Source of the DNA: an uncultured Bacteroidota bacterium
GTDB taxonomy: Bacteria > Bacteroidota > Bacteroidia > Bacteroidales > UBA12481
Direction: 5' to 3'
Assembly: GCA_903851365.1 (NCBI GenBank)
Contig: CAINOB010000092.1
Coordinates: 1-56,200 of the forward strand
Length of the DNA stretch: 56,200 bases
Part shown: one piece after another, positions 27,001 to 33,821 of the stretch
How the letters are laid out: each line of letters starts with the position of its first letter
Numbering within the stretch: the first letter of the stretch is position 1
Program-made: the position numbers and the translations under genes
Notes under the pieces: generated by a model
What the model was told of the DNA's origin: nothing
The model's database searches: none
What the model saw: the letters and a program-made list of their open reading frames with translations, nothing else

Positions 27001-27336
27001 ATTTTCATCGCGGTGGATTACAGAACTGATATCCACATAAACGATGTTTCCATTTTTATGGATGTACCTCTTTTGCCAGCGGCAGGACTCCCTTTCCCCG
27101 GACATTAATGACTTTGCCATCTGATTATCGAGGGCAATATCGTCGGGATGGGTCAGATTCATCCATTTAAGCGACGCCAGTTCCTCTTCGGTATAGCCAA
27201 CCATTAAACGAAAGGCTGCATTAGTCAAGATCATACCATCGAAACTGGTAATTGACATACCGATGACAGAGTTTTCAAACAGTGTTTTGAAAATCCCATC
27301 AGCAGGACTCGAACCGATCATGTCGCTCAATTCCAT
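24055..27336 (-). CDS. Soluble PAS/GAF multi-sensor histidine kinase
   Basis: 1093 residues with no transmembrane helix seen. Sensor domains in order: PAS (about 10-125, GMILTNAAFRLMVGYTEEEL), PAS with PAC (about 135-265, WSSSEILDEIFGIDENYVRS), PAS (about 270-390), GAF (about 410-560), PAS (about 575-700, FVKDVDGHFVAANAACARYL) and GAF (about 720-860). HisKA follows with [20 protein letters not shown] (His near 879), then a complete ATPase domain (NLINNAFKFTEKG, RDSGIGIPEDR, GAGLGLSLCKGMIELLGG). A cytoplasmic kinase reading several small-molecule or redox signals is likely. No response regulator is in the window. Confidence 0.92.
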   Translation of the reverse strand: MELSDMIGSSPADGIFKTLFENSVIGMSITSFDGMILTNAAFRLMVGYTEEELASLKWMNLTHPDDIALDNQMAKSLMSGERESCRWQKRYIHKNGNIVYVDISSVIHRDENGKPLFFTTTVSDVTAQVTLKNRLAESEAMIQESQKIAFLGTYNFDLFTGFWSSSEILDEIFGIDENYVRSFEGWSLVIHPDWRAEMVDYVTNYVVAEKHQFDKEYKIIRQNDRQERWVHGRGRLEFDASGHPQRLIGTIIDITTVKNTELAHRQSLEKLRILADNLSGFIAYVDADTLRYEFVNAMFEKSFGIPVDKIIGSHIKDIISEENYRFALKYIEEVKLGHPISYENVFNMTTGQRWVQVNYTPVFDSRGKVTSIVAHSYDITERKQMELDLVAGQNRVNRQRNAIAELVTESSVMSGNVHAAINRITELISYVFEVERTSLWLVFDDGEILKCVSLFGTDGGSIREGLVISATDYPRYFAALATGEIINASDARSDERTSEFSDHYLTPFGMESILDVPVMVDGTLAGVLSLEKAGGGRVWKPDEEAFATTVASFVSLVFTNDKRKKSEIALRESEERYRLLIDLLPTLVFVKDVDGHFVAANAACARYLGLSSPDEMMGKTDEDFYSPEVAKVFRSDELQVMKGFPLINKEETSQDSPPNQRFFLTSKVPLYSADGKFNGILGTSLDITEHKKAEIIQLIQINIAREVVVVETLVQMVTTVRTELMRIMDAKNFFVALYDGETDTLKKVLFIDQKDEFTEWKADSSLSGQVVKNRKTILLNRTGIEKISNDKKFNFLGTPAECWLGVPLIIDNKVIGVMVVQSYTNPNAYNRESAALLEMVAHELSLYIDWIKMIDDLVAAKDKAEESDRLKTAFLANMSHEIRTPLNSIIGFSDLLVEDVNEMEDVLKYAGIIRSSGDRLLNLISNLIDISKIESGTERIRMTKFSPVAVLREVIAQFQYRPLKESIQIRVKIPDQLKDRFIETDTMKFQQVFTNLINNAFKFTEKGFVEIGIEDTPVGLLYFVRDSGIGIPEDRIDRVFDRFYQVDATIIRRFEGAGLGLSLCKGMIELLGGKIWVESQVGKGSKFTFTLPA

Positions 27337-27377
27337 ATATGTAAAGATCGTTAGAAAATACTTGTAATGCGCGACGT

Positions 27378-29363
27378 TTAGATAATGATTCTGCGCAATT
27401 CCTTTGAGTAAGCTTTGCGGAGTTCTTCAAGCTGGCGGCGGTCTTCAAGCAGGCCTGTGATCAAGCCGTCGTCTTCGGTACCCTGAAGGGCATGGATCTG
27501 TTCATCAATGACGCTGATCATCTGCTTCACTTTCTTGCTTCGGTAGGAAGCTAAAATTTCAGGTGCCAGCTGCTTGATTATCTGGTCTTCGGACCTGACA
27601 TAAGCTCCACCCTTTTCATGGATCTTGCTGATTTGGTGACCGGGAGTAAGGAGGTCAACGGCCAGGTGACTGATTTCCGGATCCTGGCTATTGGTGAGCA
27701 TTGTTTGTATATTCAGTCCGGGGGTTCCCCATCGTTCCTGAAACTCATGAAAAATTTTCGCATACAGCGGATTCTCCGGGACCAGGTTATCTGTTTCCAT
27801 CTCTTGCAGGAAGAAGTCCATAACACTGACCGGGATGGTTTCGTCCTTATGCTGACCCGGTAATTCGATGACTATTTTATCGGGATAATTCAGCATTATC
27901 CGGATAATTTCACGTTCCTCGATTTCAAACGGGGCTGCGGCTGAAAGGGATGGATCGGCTGCTGCTGGTCTGTCGTATTGACGCGGACTTGGACTATAAG
28001 GTTCCGGGGAGTAGCCCTGATCGCCACTTCGGCCACCCGGGCCTGTGCGGTTCTTTTCCCACATCTTGCGTTTTACGCGGGCAGCTTCGGTGAACAAAGT
28101 TTGTTCATCCACACCGAGCATACTGCTGCATTCCTGCAGATAAACTGTCCTTTCTATACGGTCGGGAATTATGGCAACCGACCGCACAACTTCCTGAATC
28201 ATTTGCGCCCGCTTAACCGGATCCTTGCCTGCTTCCTCAAGCAAAAGCCTGGTTTTAAACCGTATGAAATCCGTTTCGTTTTCTTTCAGATAATCCAGCA
28301 TAGCCGAAGAGCTGTGCGAGCGGGCAAAGGAGTCGGGATCTTCACCGACCGGCAATGATACCACTCTCACGTGCATCCCTTCCTCGAGTATCATGTCGAT
28401 GCCACGCAAGGAAGCTTTTATTCCGGCCGGATCGCCGTCGTACAGGATGGTGACATTTATGGTAAACCTTTTGATGAGCCGTATCTGGTCCTCCGTAAGC
28501 GAGGTGCCTGAGCTGGCAACAACATTCTCAATGCCAGACTGATGCATGGAAAGCACATCGGTATAACCTTCAACCAGGATGCATTTATCTTCGCGGACCA
28601 TAGCATTCCGGGCAAAATAAATCCCATACAGGGTGGCAGATTTATGGTAGATTTCGGATTCAGGTGAGTTCAGATACTTAGCTGCCTGGGCATCGCTGCG
28701 AAGTATTCGTCCGCCAAAACCGATCACGCGACCTGACAGGCTGTGGATCGGAAACATCACCCTGCCCGAGAATCGGTCGAAAAGCCGATCGGACTTCTCA
28801 ATTCCTAATCCGGTTTTTACAATATATTCCTGTTTATATCCGCTTTTAAGAGCCTCTTGCACAAAGGCATCGCGCTGTTCGGGAGAATATCCCAGCTGGA
28901 ATTTATCGATTATTTCGCGTCGGAATCCCCTTTCCTTAAAATATCCAAAGCCAATGGAGCGTCCCTCTTCGGAATCGTTCATCATCCGCGTAAAATATTT
29001 CCAGGCAAATTCATTGAGCACCATCATCGACTCCCGCTCATTCTTATGCTGGAGTTCCTCAGCTGATTCTTCCGTTTCGGCTATCTCGATATGATATTTT
29101 TTTGCGAGCCAGCGGAGGGCATCGGGATAGGTCAGATGTTCATGCTCCATGAGGAAGTTTACCGAGTTACCGCCCTTGCCGCATCCAAAGCATTTGAATA
29201 TGCCCTTGGAGGGGGAAACGGTAAATGATGGGGTTTTCTCATTATGGAACGGACATAGGCCCAAGAAGTTAACACCACGCCGCTTCAGACTAACGAAATC
29301 ACCGACCACATCTGTGATCTCGGCTGCCTGAATAATCCGTTCGATTGTAGAATAGTCGATCAT
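27378..29363 (-). CDS. dnaG: DNA primase DnaG
   Basis: 661 residues. The N-terminal zinc-binding domain has the CHC2 ligands in LCPFHNEKTPSFTV (Cys37, His40) and FKCFGCGKGG (Cys58, Cys61). The core follows with FGGRILRSDAQAAKYLNSPE. The TOPRIM catalytic fold is at about 255-345 (CILVEGYTDVLSMHQSGIEN and LYDGDPAGIKASLRGIDMIL). The remainder is the C-terminal helicase-interaction region. It synthesises RNA primers at the replication fork. It lies downstream of the sigma-like/anti-sigma-like pair with a 79-bp gap filled by a short-period repeat. Confidence 0.97.
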   Translation of the reverse strand: MIDYSTIERIIQAAEITDVVGDFVSLKRRGVNFLGLCPFHNEKTPSFTVSPSKGIFKCFGCGKGGNSVNFLMEHEHLTYPDALRWLAKKYHIEIAETEESAEELQHKNERESMMVLNEFAWKYFTRMMNDSEEGRSIGFGYFKERGFRREIIDKFQLGYSPEQRDAFVQEALKSGYKQEYIVKTGLGIEKSDRLFDRFSGRVMFPIHSLSGRVIGFGGRILRSDAQAAKYLNSPESEIYHKSATLYGIYFARNAMVREDKCILVEGYTDVLSMHQSGIENVVASSGTSLTEDQIRLIKRFTINVTILYDGDPAGIKASLRGIDMILEEGMHVRVVSLPVGEDPDSFARSHSSSAMLDYLKENETDFIRFKTRLLLEEAGKDPVKRAQMIQEVVRSVAIIPDRIERTVYLQECSSMLGVDEQTLFTEAARVKRKMWEKNRTGPGGRSGDQGYSPEPYSPSPRQYDRPAAADPSLSAAAPFEIEEREIIRIMLNYPDKIVIELPGQHKDETIPVSVMDFFLQEMETDNLVPENPLYAKIFHEFQERWGTPGLNIQTMLTNSQDPEISHLAVDLLTPGHQISKIHEKGGAYVRSEDQIIKQLAPEILASYRSKKVKQMISVIDEQIHALQGTEDDGLITGLLEDRRQLEELRKAYSKELRRIII

Positions 29364-29364
29364 G

Positions 29365-29441
29365 GAGACGAAGATAGGAAAAGAAGACGGAAGACGGTGG
29401 ACGGAAGGAAGAAGAAGATCGGTAGACGAAAGACAGAAGCA
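29365..29441. repeat. 7-bp GAAGACG-type repeat before dnaG
   Basis: Plus-strand units GAAGACG, GAAGACG, GTGGACG, GAAGGAA and GAAGAAG repeat with a 7-bp period. It fills the 79-bp spacer between the anti-sigma-like stop and the dnaG start. It carries no obvious promoter or stop-rich element. Confidence 0.55.
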
Positions 29442-29442
29442 G

Positions 29443-30285
29443 CTATTTTGAACTGATCACCTTGAGCCGGCCGACTTTCCACATTTCTTCCCTGCCAAGA
29501 AATTTCCAATAGTAGAGTCCGGGTTTCAGATCGATTTTCCAGGTCAGGTGCGGATCAGGTCCGGCTTTGATCTCTTTCACCATATTCGATTTGTTATCGA
29601 GGATCACCAACTGATAGGATTCGTCAGGTTGGGGGGTCCAGGAAATTTTCAGGGTATCGCCTGGTGCGAATATTTTTCCGGGGTCAGGGCCCTGCACTGC
29701 AGGATCAGTACCAGAGCGGTATTTGGCTGCAACCAGGTTTTCGAAAGCTGGATTGGGGATATAGGCGGCGGCGTAAAGGAGGGTATCGGGTATCGGGTTT
29801 CGGGTTTCGGGTGTCAGGTTTCGGGTATCAGGTGTGGGGTTTCGGGTGTCGGGTATGGGGTTTCGGGTATCAGGTATCGGGTTTTGGGTATCGGATGCGA
29901 GCTGTTCTTTGTGCAGGCGACCGGGAAGTGTCTGCTGCACGATCCATGCAATTAGAAAGACTGCTGCAATAGCGGCTGCGGCCCGAAGAATACTGATGAC
30001 AGGACGCCTAACCTGCTGACTGCCGACTGCTGACTGCCGACTGCCAACAGCCGACTGCTGACTGCCAACTGCCGGCTGCCCACTGCCCACTTCATCGAGG
30101 TCGGGAAGTTCATCAAGCATATCGGTAATGGCCATCAGCTCGGCACGGCAGTAGCTGCACGATTCCACGTGGGCGATCAGTTCCTCGGGGATGCTACCGG
30201 TTTCAAAGCGCAGAAATTCTGCATATTGTGCCAGCTCATTTTCGTCCGGGTGCCCCGGGTTGTAAAAGTCACTCATTATTTTCAT
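29443..30285 (-). CDS. Anti-sigma-like membrane protein with two encoded 7-bp satellites
   Basis: 280 residues from ATG 30285, or 277 from ATG 30276. The N-terminal zinc-finger-like motif reads HVESCSYCRAEL (H-x3-C-x2-C), as in zf-HC2 anti-sigma factors. A single transmembrane helix (ILRAAAAIAAVFLIAWIVQQ) follows, then an extracytoplasmic domain ending in an Ig/Fn3-like beta region (LKISWTPQPDESYQLVILD, YYWKFLGREEMWKVGRLK). Two low-complexity segments, VGSQQSAVGSRQSAVGSQQ before the helix and repeats of NPIPDTR after it, are encoded by 7-bp arrays. It overlaps the sigma-like gene by 8-17 bp, so it probably binds that product at the membrane. Confidence 0.65.
   Translation of the reverse strand: MKIMSDFYNPGHPDENELAQYAEFLRFETGSIPEELIAHVESCSYCRAELMAITDMLDELPDLDEVGSGQPAVGSQQSAVGSRQSAVGSQQVRRPVISILRAAAAIAAVFLIAWIVQQTLPGRLHKEQLASDTQNPIPDTRNPIPDTRNPTPDTRNLTPETRNPIPDTLLYAAAYIPNPAFENLVAAKYRSGTDPAVQGPDPGKIFAPGDTLKISWTPQPDESYQLVILDNKSNMVKEIKAGPDPHLTWKIDLKPGLYYWKFLGREEMWKVGRLKVISSK
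29781..29896. repeat. 7-bp satellite, unit CGGGTAT/CGGGTTT, encoding NPIPDTR
   Basis: About 16 tandem degenerate 7-bp units on the plus strand (TCGGGTATCGGGTTT and variants). Read on the minus strand it gives the heptapeptide series NPIPDTR, NPTPDTR and NLTPETR in the anti-sigma-like protein. The same unit recurs in murE (42261-42296) and miaB (52819-52903). Confidence 0.9.
30012..30092. repeat. 7-bp satellite, unit CTGCCGA/CTGCTGA, encoding QSAVGSR
   Basis: About 11 units such as CTGCTGA, CTGCCGA and CTGCCAA. On the minus strand it encodes QSAVGSR-type heptapeptides just before the transmembrane helix of the anti-sigma-like protein. The unit differs from the other array in the same gene but the period is again 7 bp. 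Confidence 0.9.
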
Positions 30286-31015
30286 GATATTCAGCTTTTT
30301 CCATCAGAATATAAAGAATCTCAATTGTATAGGCTGATCTGGGAGGTTTTCCGTTCATCAGAACCAGGAGTTCATCCAACCGGCTGGAGGTCCATTTTCG
30401 CAGGGCGTCGGGAGTTCGTGGTTTTCTTTCGAGTTGGTTAAATGCACTGCTCAAAGCATCCATTTTTTCCCTTTTCTGCAATTGATTGGCATCATTGACC
30501 TGGGTGGCCAGCTCGTTCCGTTTTTCCTCACCCGGATCCAGGTCAAAGTCCAGAAAGTCCCCGGCTACGACTTCCAGATCGGCAAAACACCGGAGGGTAA
30601 TCCAAAGGGCATTCCTTTCGTGGCCAAACAGCCGGAAGGCTCTTTGCAAACGTTCATATTCCTGTCGGATGGTCAGCTGATCGGTAGCGCTTTCCTGAGA
30701 AGTCTGCTCATATACTTCCGCTTGCGGCTCGGCAACAATTCTCACTTTGCGAAACTCCTCGAGGCAGAGGTTCCGCACCACCACAGAGAAATAGGTCTTA
30801 AACTTGCTCTTGTAATTATATTGATCGCGGATCCGTGGCAAACGTTCCAGCAGCTTGCGATTGACATCCTGCATCAGGTCGTTGACATCCCTCTTTGGAA
30901 GGTATCCCTGGTAGGCAAGATTTTTTACAATTATACGGATAACAGGTTGATACCGAACCAGCAGCTTTCCGGGATCGTCCCTCAGGAACCGGATATCGGT
31001 ATCGTTATTATCCAT
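30269..31015 (-). CDS. Sigma-70 region 2-like protein
   Basis: 248 residues. Residues about 15-90 look like sigma region 2: LLVRYQPVIRIIVKNLAYQG, DVNDLMQDVNRKLLERLPRI, then FKTYFSVVVRNLCLEEFRKV, similar to an ECF sigma factor. After about residue 95 I cannot find a normal region 4 helix-turn-helix. The C-terminal half is charged and helical (LFGHERNALWITLRCFAD, KPRTPDALRKWTSSRLDELL). So it may be an atypical sigma factor or a related regulator. It starts 6 bp after the second ftsZ stop and overlaps the membrane anti-sigma-like gene, so the three are probably cotranscribed. Confidence 0.6.
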   Translation of the reverse strand: MDNNDTDIRFLRDDPGKLLVRYQPVIRIIVKNLAYQGYLPKRDVNDLMQDVNRKLLERLPRIRDQYNYKSKFKTYFSVVVRNLCLEEFRKVRIVAEPQAEVYEQTSQESATDQLTIRQEYERLQRAFRLFGHERNALWITLRCFADLEVVAGDFLDFDLDPGEEKRNELATQVNDANQLQKREKMDALSSAFNQLERKPRTPDALRKWTSSRLDELLVLMNGKPPRSAYTIEILYILMEKAEYHENNE

Positions 31016-31021
31016 AGGCAG

Positions 31022-32515
31022 CTAATCCACGACGTCAAATAAAAATGAATTATTTGACCTCAGCTTGGCGTCAGCTCCCAAAGTATATCTGGATTGTTTC
31101 TCTTCCTCAAAAAAAAGTTGCTCCTGGACGGGTAGTTTTTTCCTTTTATAAGCTGGAATCCTCTCCACCTCGTCAATAATATCAGGATTGGAGAGATTGT
31201 GGTAATTCAGCTCCTTGAGGCGGGCGGTCTTCACCGGATCCTCAATCGGAACCGAGGGCACATTACGTTCAAACTTTATCGAATCCTTGGTGATTTCATT
31301 TTCAGCCACCTTAAATTCGGGGTCGGTTGCCGGGGTGACCACCGGCGGATTATATGCAGGCGGAGAAAAAGAAGGCCGGGCTGGTGCCATTGAAGTTTCA
31401 GTCACAGGCTCTATTGTCTTTGGTCTTTTTTCAGTCTGCTCAGTTCTCTCAGGTGCAGGTTGAGAAGCAGCGGTTGTCCGGAATTTCTCCAGATGAATAA
31501 TCTCTTTTTTCGGAGGGGTCAGGCTGAGCCATTCAGGAATCATATCTTCCCTAAAACCGGTAGCCACCAGAGTGATACGTATCTCATCGGTCAGGGATTC
31601 ATCGGTACAGGTTCCCCAGATAACGTTGACTGAAACGCCCACGCGGGCCATGATCGTGTCGCTGATGATGCCCACCTCATCCATGGTGATCTCATCCTGT
31701 CCGGAGGTGATGTTCAGCAATACCCGGCTGGCTCCGCGGATGTCATTGCTGTACAGAAGCGGTGAGTTAATGGTTTCATCAATCACTTTCCTTGCGCGGT
31801 CGTAGCCATGGGCGGAAGCAGATCCCATAAAGGCTATTCCGCCCTTGGTCATCACTGAGATCACATCGGCAAAGTCGACGTTTATATATCCGTGTACAGT
31901 AATGATTTCGGCAATACCCTTAACAGCGAGGAGGAGAATATCGTCGGCTTTTTTGAATGCTTCGCCGAGCGACAGGTTTCCGTAGATTTCGCGAAGTTTT
32001 TCGTTATGGATGATCAGCAGGGAATCCACATCATCCTTTAACCGGTTAATACCCTGAAGCGCCTGCAACTGGCGCGAGGGTCCCTCGATGGTAAACGGCA
32101 GGGTAATGACGCCGACTGTTAGAATGCCCAAATCTTTACAAGCACGGGCAATCACAGGTGCAGCGCCAGTTCCGGTACCTTTTCCCATTCCGGCAACGAT
32201 AAAAACCATTTTTGTTTGTCCCTGCAAGAGGTCAGTAATCTCATTGATACTTTCGATAGCTGCCTGTTCCCCCACATCGGATCTTTTTCCTGCTCCGCGT
32301 CCCTCGGTAAGGGTGGCGCCCAGCTGGATCTTCCGATCGACCGGGCTGGCACTGAGCGCCTGTGCATCGGTGTTGGCGACTATGAAATCGACATCCCTGA
32401 TACCCTCGAGGAACATTCTGTTAACGGCGTTGCATCCGCCACCACCTACTCCGATAACGGTAATGATCGGTGATGTACTAAATGGAAGGTTGAAATCGAC
32501 CAGATCGTCAAACAT
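31022..32515 (-). CDS. Second FtsZ paralogue, diverged
   Basis: 497 residues of the tubulin/FtsZ family. It is colinear without gaps with the upstream FtsZ over the first 218 residues: the T1 loop VIGVGGGGCNAVNRM, NTDAQAL, the T5 region KDDVDSLLIIHNEKLREIYG, and the T7 loop YINVDFADV with Asn212, Asp214 and Asp217 kept. The tubulin signature reads GKGTGTGAAP (111-120) with Lys112 where the family has Gly. A long linker (about 330-445) leads to a C-terminal peptide IPAYKRKK and a final NNSFLFDVVD, which from memory resembles the tail of flavobacterial FtsZ. It starts 26 bp after the first ftsZ stop and overlaps no gene. Role as a modulator or second ring is inference. Confidence 0.92.
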   Translation of the reverse strand: MFDDLVDFNLPFSTSPIITVIGVGGGGCNAVNRMFLEGIRDVDFIVANTDAQALSASPVDRKIQLGATLTEGRGAGKRSDVGEQAAIESINEITDLLQGQTKMVFIVAGMGKGTGTGAAPVIARACKDLGILTVGVITLPFTIEGPSRQLQALQGINRLKDDVDSLLIIHNEKLREIYGNLSLGEAFKKADDILLLAVKGIAEIITVHGYINVDFADVISVMTKGGIAFMGSASAHGYDRARKVIDETINSPLLYSNDIRGASRVLLNITSGQDEITMDEVGIISDTIMARVGVSVNVIWGTCTDESLTDEIRITLVATGFREDMIPEWLSLTPPKKEIIHLEKFRTTAASQPAPERTEQTEKRPKTIEPVTETSMAPARPSFSPPAYNPPVVTPATDPEFKVAENEITKDSIKFERNVPSVPIEDPVKTARLKELNYHNLSNPDIIDEVERIPAYKRKKLPVQEQLFFEEEKQSRYTLGADAKLRSNNSFLFDVVD

Positions 32516-32541
32516 GTTACAATGTATTACTGTTTTTAAAA

Positions 32542-33804
32542 CTATTCTAATTTGTCGTCTTTGTCATCGAACAAAGTTCCTACCAGACGGGTGATGGCAT
32601 TCTCCCTTTTTACTTTTGGAGGACGCTGCTTTTTAGTCTGTCGGGGTTCAGGAGCCGAAGTAAAGAGTGTAAAGTCCTGCTCTTTCTGCGTTTCCCCTTC
32701 AACTTCCATTGGAATGGAATCGGCATCCTGCTGGGTGTTGAAAATATCTTTTGGAAGGGTATTATACATACCTGCCGGGGAGGTTACATAAGTTTTCCGT
32801 CCCATATCGGGTTTCAGTTCACCAAGACTGGTTTCTGATTCGAGACCGGTAGCTACTATCGTAACGCTCAAGGCATTTCCAAGGGAATCATCGACAGTAT
32901 TTCCCCAGATAATATCAGACTGGATTTTTGTGCAGTGTTGAATGAAATCCATGATTTCGGTAATTTCATCCATCAAAACCTCTTGTTTACCAGAGGTGAT
33001 ATTGAGCAGGATGTTACGTGCTCCTTTGAGATTATTGTTGTTGAGCAGCGGAGAGATCAGCGCTTTACTGATTGCCTCATAAGCCCTGTTTTCGCCTTCG
33101 GCAACACCTGATCCCATGATAGCGACACCGCTGCGCTCCATTACGGTGCGAACATCGGCAAAGTCAACATTTACATACCCGTGAACGGTAATGATTTCAG
33201 CGATGCCTTTGGCAGCCATAGCCAGAACATTATCGGCATGGCCAAAAGCCACGGAAAGTTTCTGATCGCCATAGATATCGCGAAGGCGATCGTTATGGAT
33301 AACCAGCAGAGCATCAACATAATCCTTTAAAAGGGTAATGCCTTCTACAGCCTGGTTCCATCGTTTCTGCCCTTCGAACGAGAATGGCAGGGTTACAATA
33401 CCAACGGTAAGAATACCGAGTTCGGTGGCTACTTCTGCGATTACAGGAGCAGCTCCGGTTCCGGTACCACCGCCCATTCCGGCGGTCAGGAACACCATCT
33501 TGGTGTTGTCGCTGAGGAATCTGCGGATATCCTCAATGCTTTCCAGCGCTGAGTCGCGGCCTTTTTCGGGCTCATTACCGGCACCACGGCCGAAGGTGAG
33601 CGTTTTACCCAGCTGAATCTTATTGGGAATAGGGCTCATTTGCAGCGCCTGACTATCGGTGTTGCAAATAACGAATTCCACCCCGCGGATTCCCTGCTGA
33701 TACATGTGATTTACGGCATTGCTTCCGCCGCCGCCTACCCCGATCACCTTAATGATCGATTTAGATTCCCGGGGTTCTTCGAATTGATAAACGTCCTCAA
33801 ACAT
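32542..33804 (-). CDS. ftsZ: Cell division protein FtsZ
   Basis: 420 residues. The GTPase that forms the cytokinetic ring carries the full set of motifs: VIGVGGGGSNAVNHM, GGGTGTGAAP at 111-120 with the consensus Gly, and NVDFADV with the catalytic Asp214/Asp217 that acts on the neighbouring subunit. The linker (about 330-395) is short, and the C-terminus ends ITRLVGTLFDDKDDKLE. I do not see the PAYKR or NNSFL-type tail that the second copy has. It follows ftsA by 17 bp in the classic order. This copy is the better match to a canonical divisome FtsZ for its position and GTP loop. Confidence 0.97.
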   Translation of the reverse strand: MFEDVYQFEEPRESKSIIKVIGVGGGGSNAVNHMYQQGIRGVEFVICNTDSQALQMSPIPNKIQLGKTLTFGRGAGNEPEKGRDSALESIEDIRRFLSDNTKMVFLTAGMGGGTGTGAAPVIAEVATELGILTVGIVTLPFSFEGQKRWNQAVEGITLLKDYVDALLVIHNDRLRDIYGDQKLSVAFGHADNVLAMAAKGIAEIITVHGYVNVDFADVRTVMERSGVAIMGSGVAEGENRAYEAISKALISPLLNNNNLKGARNILLNITSGKQEVLMDEITEIMDFIQHCTKIQSDIIWGNTVDDSLGNALSVTIVATGLESETSLGELKPDMGRKTYVTSPAGMYNTLPKDIFNTQQDADSIPMEVEGETQKEQDFTLFTSAPEPRQTKKQRPPKVKRENAITRLVGTLFDDKDDKLE

Positions 33805-33821
33805 AGGGTCAGATTTATTGG

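Noticed and set aside
29548-30019. Plus-strand frames with GYRVSGF repeats opposite the anti-sigma-like gene.
   Set aside because: They are the opposite-strand reading of the 7-bp satellite; the minus-strand frame has the zinc finger, helix and Ig-like domain.
29781-30092. A CRISPR array in the repeated region.
   Set aside because: The repeat units are 7 bp in direct tandem with no spacers and no cas genes nearby.
31022-33804. A frameshifted or duplicated assembly of one ftsZ.
   Set aside because: Both frames are complete, with different residues throughout and different tails, so they are two genes.
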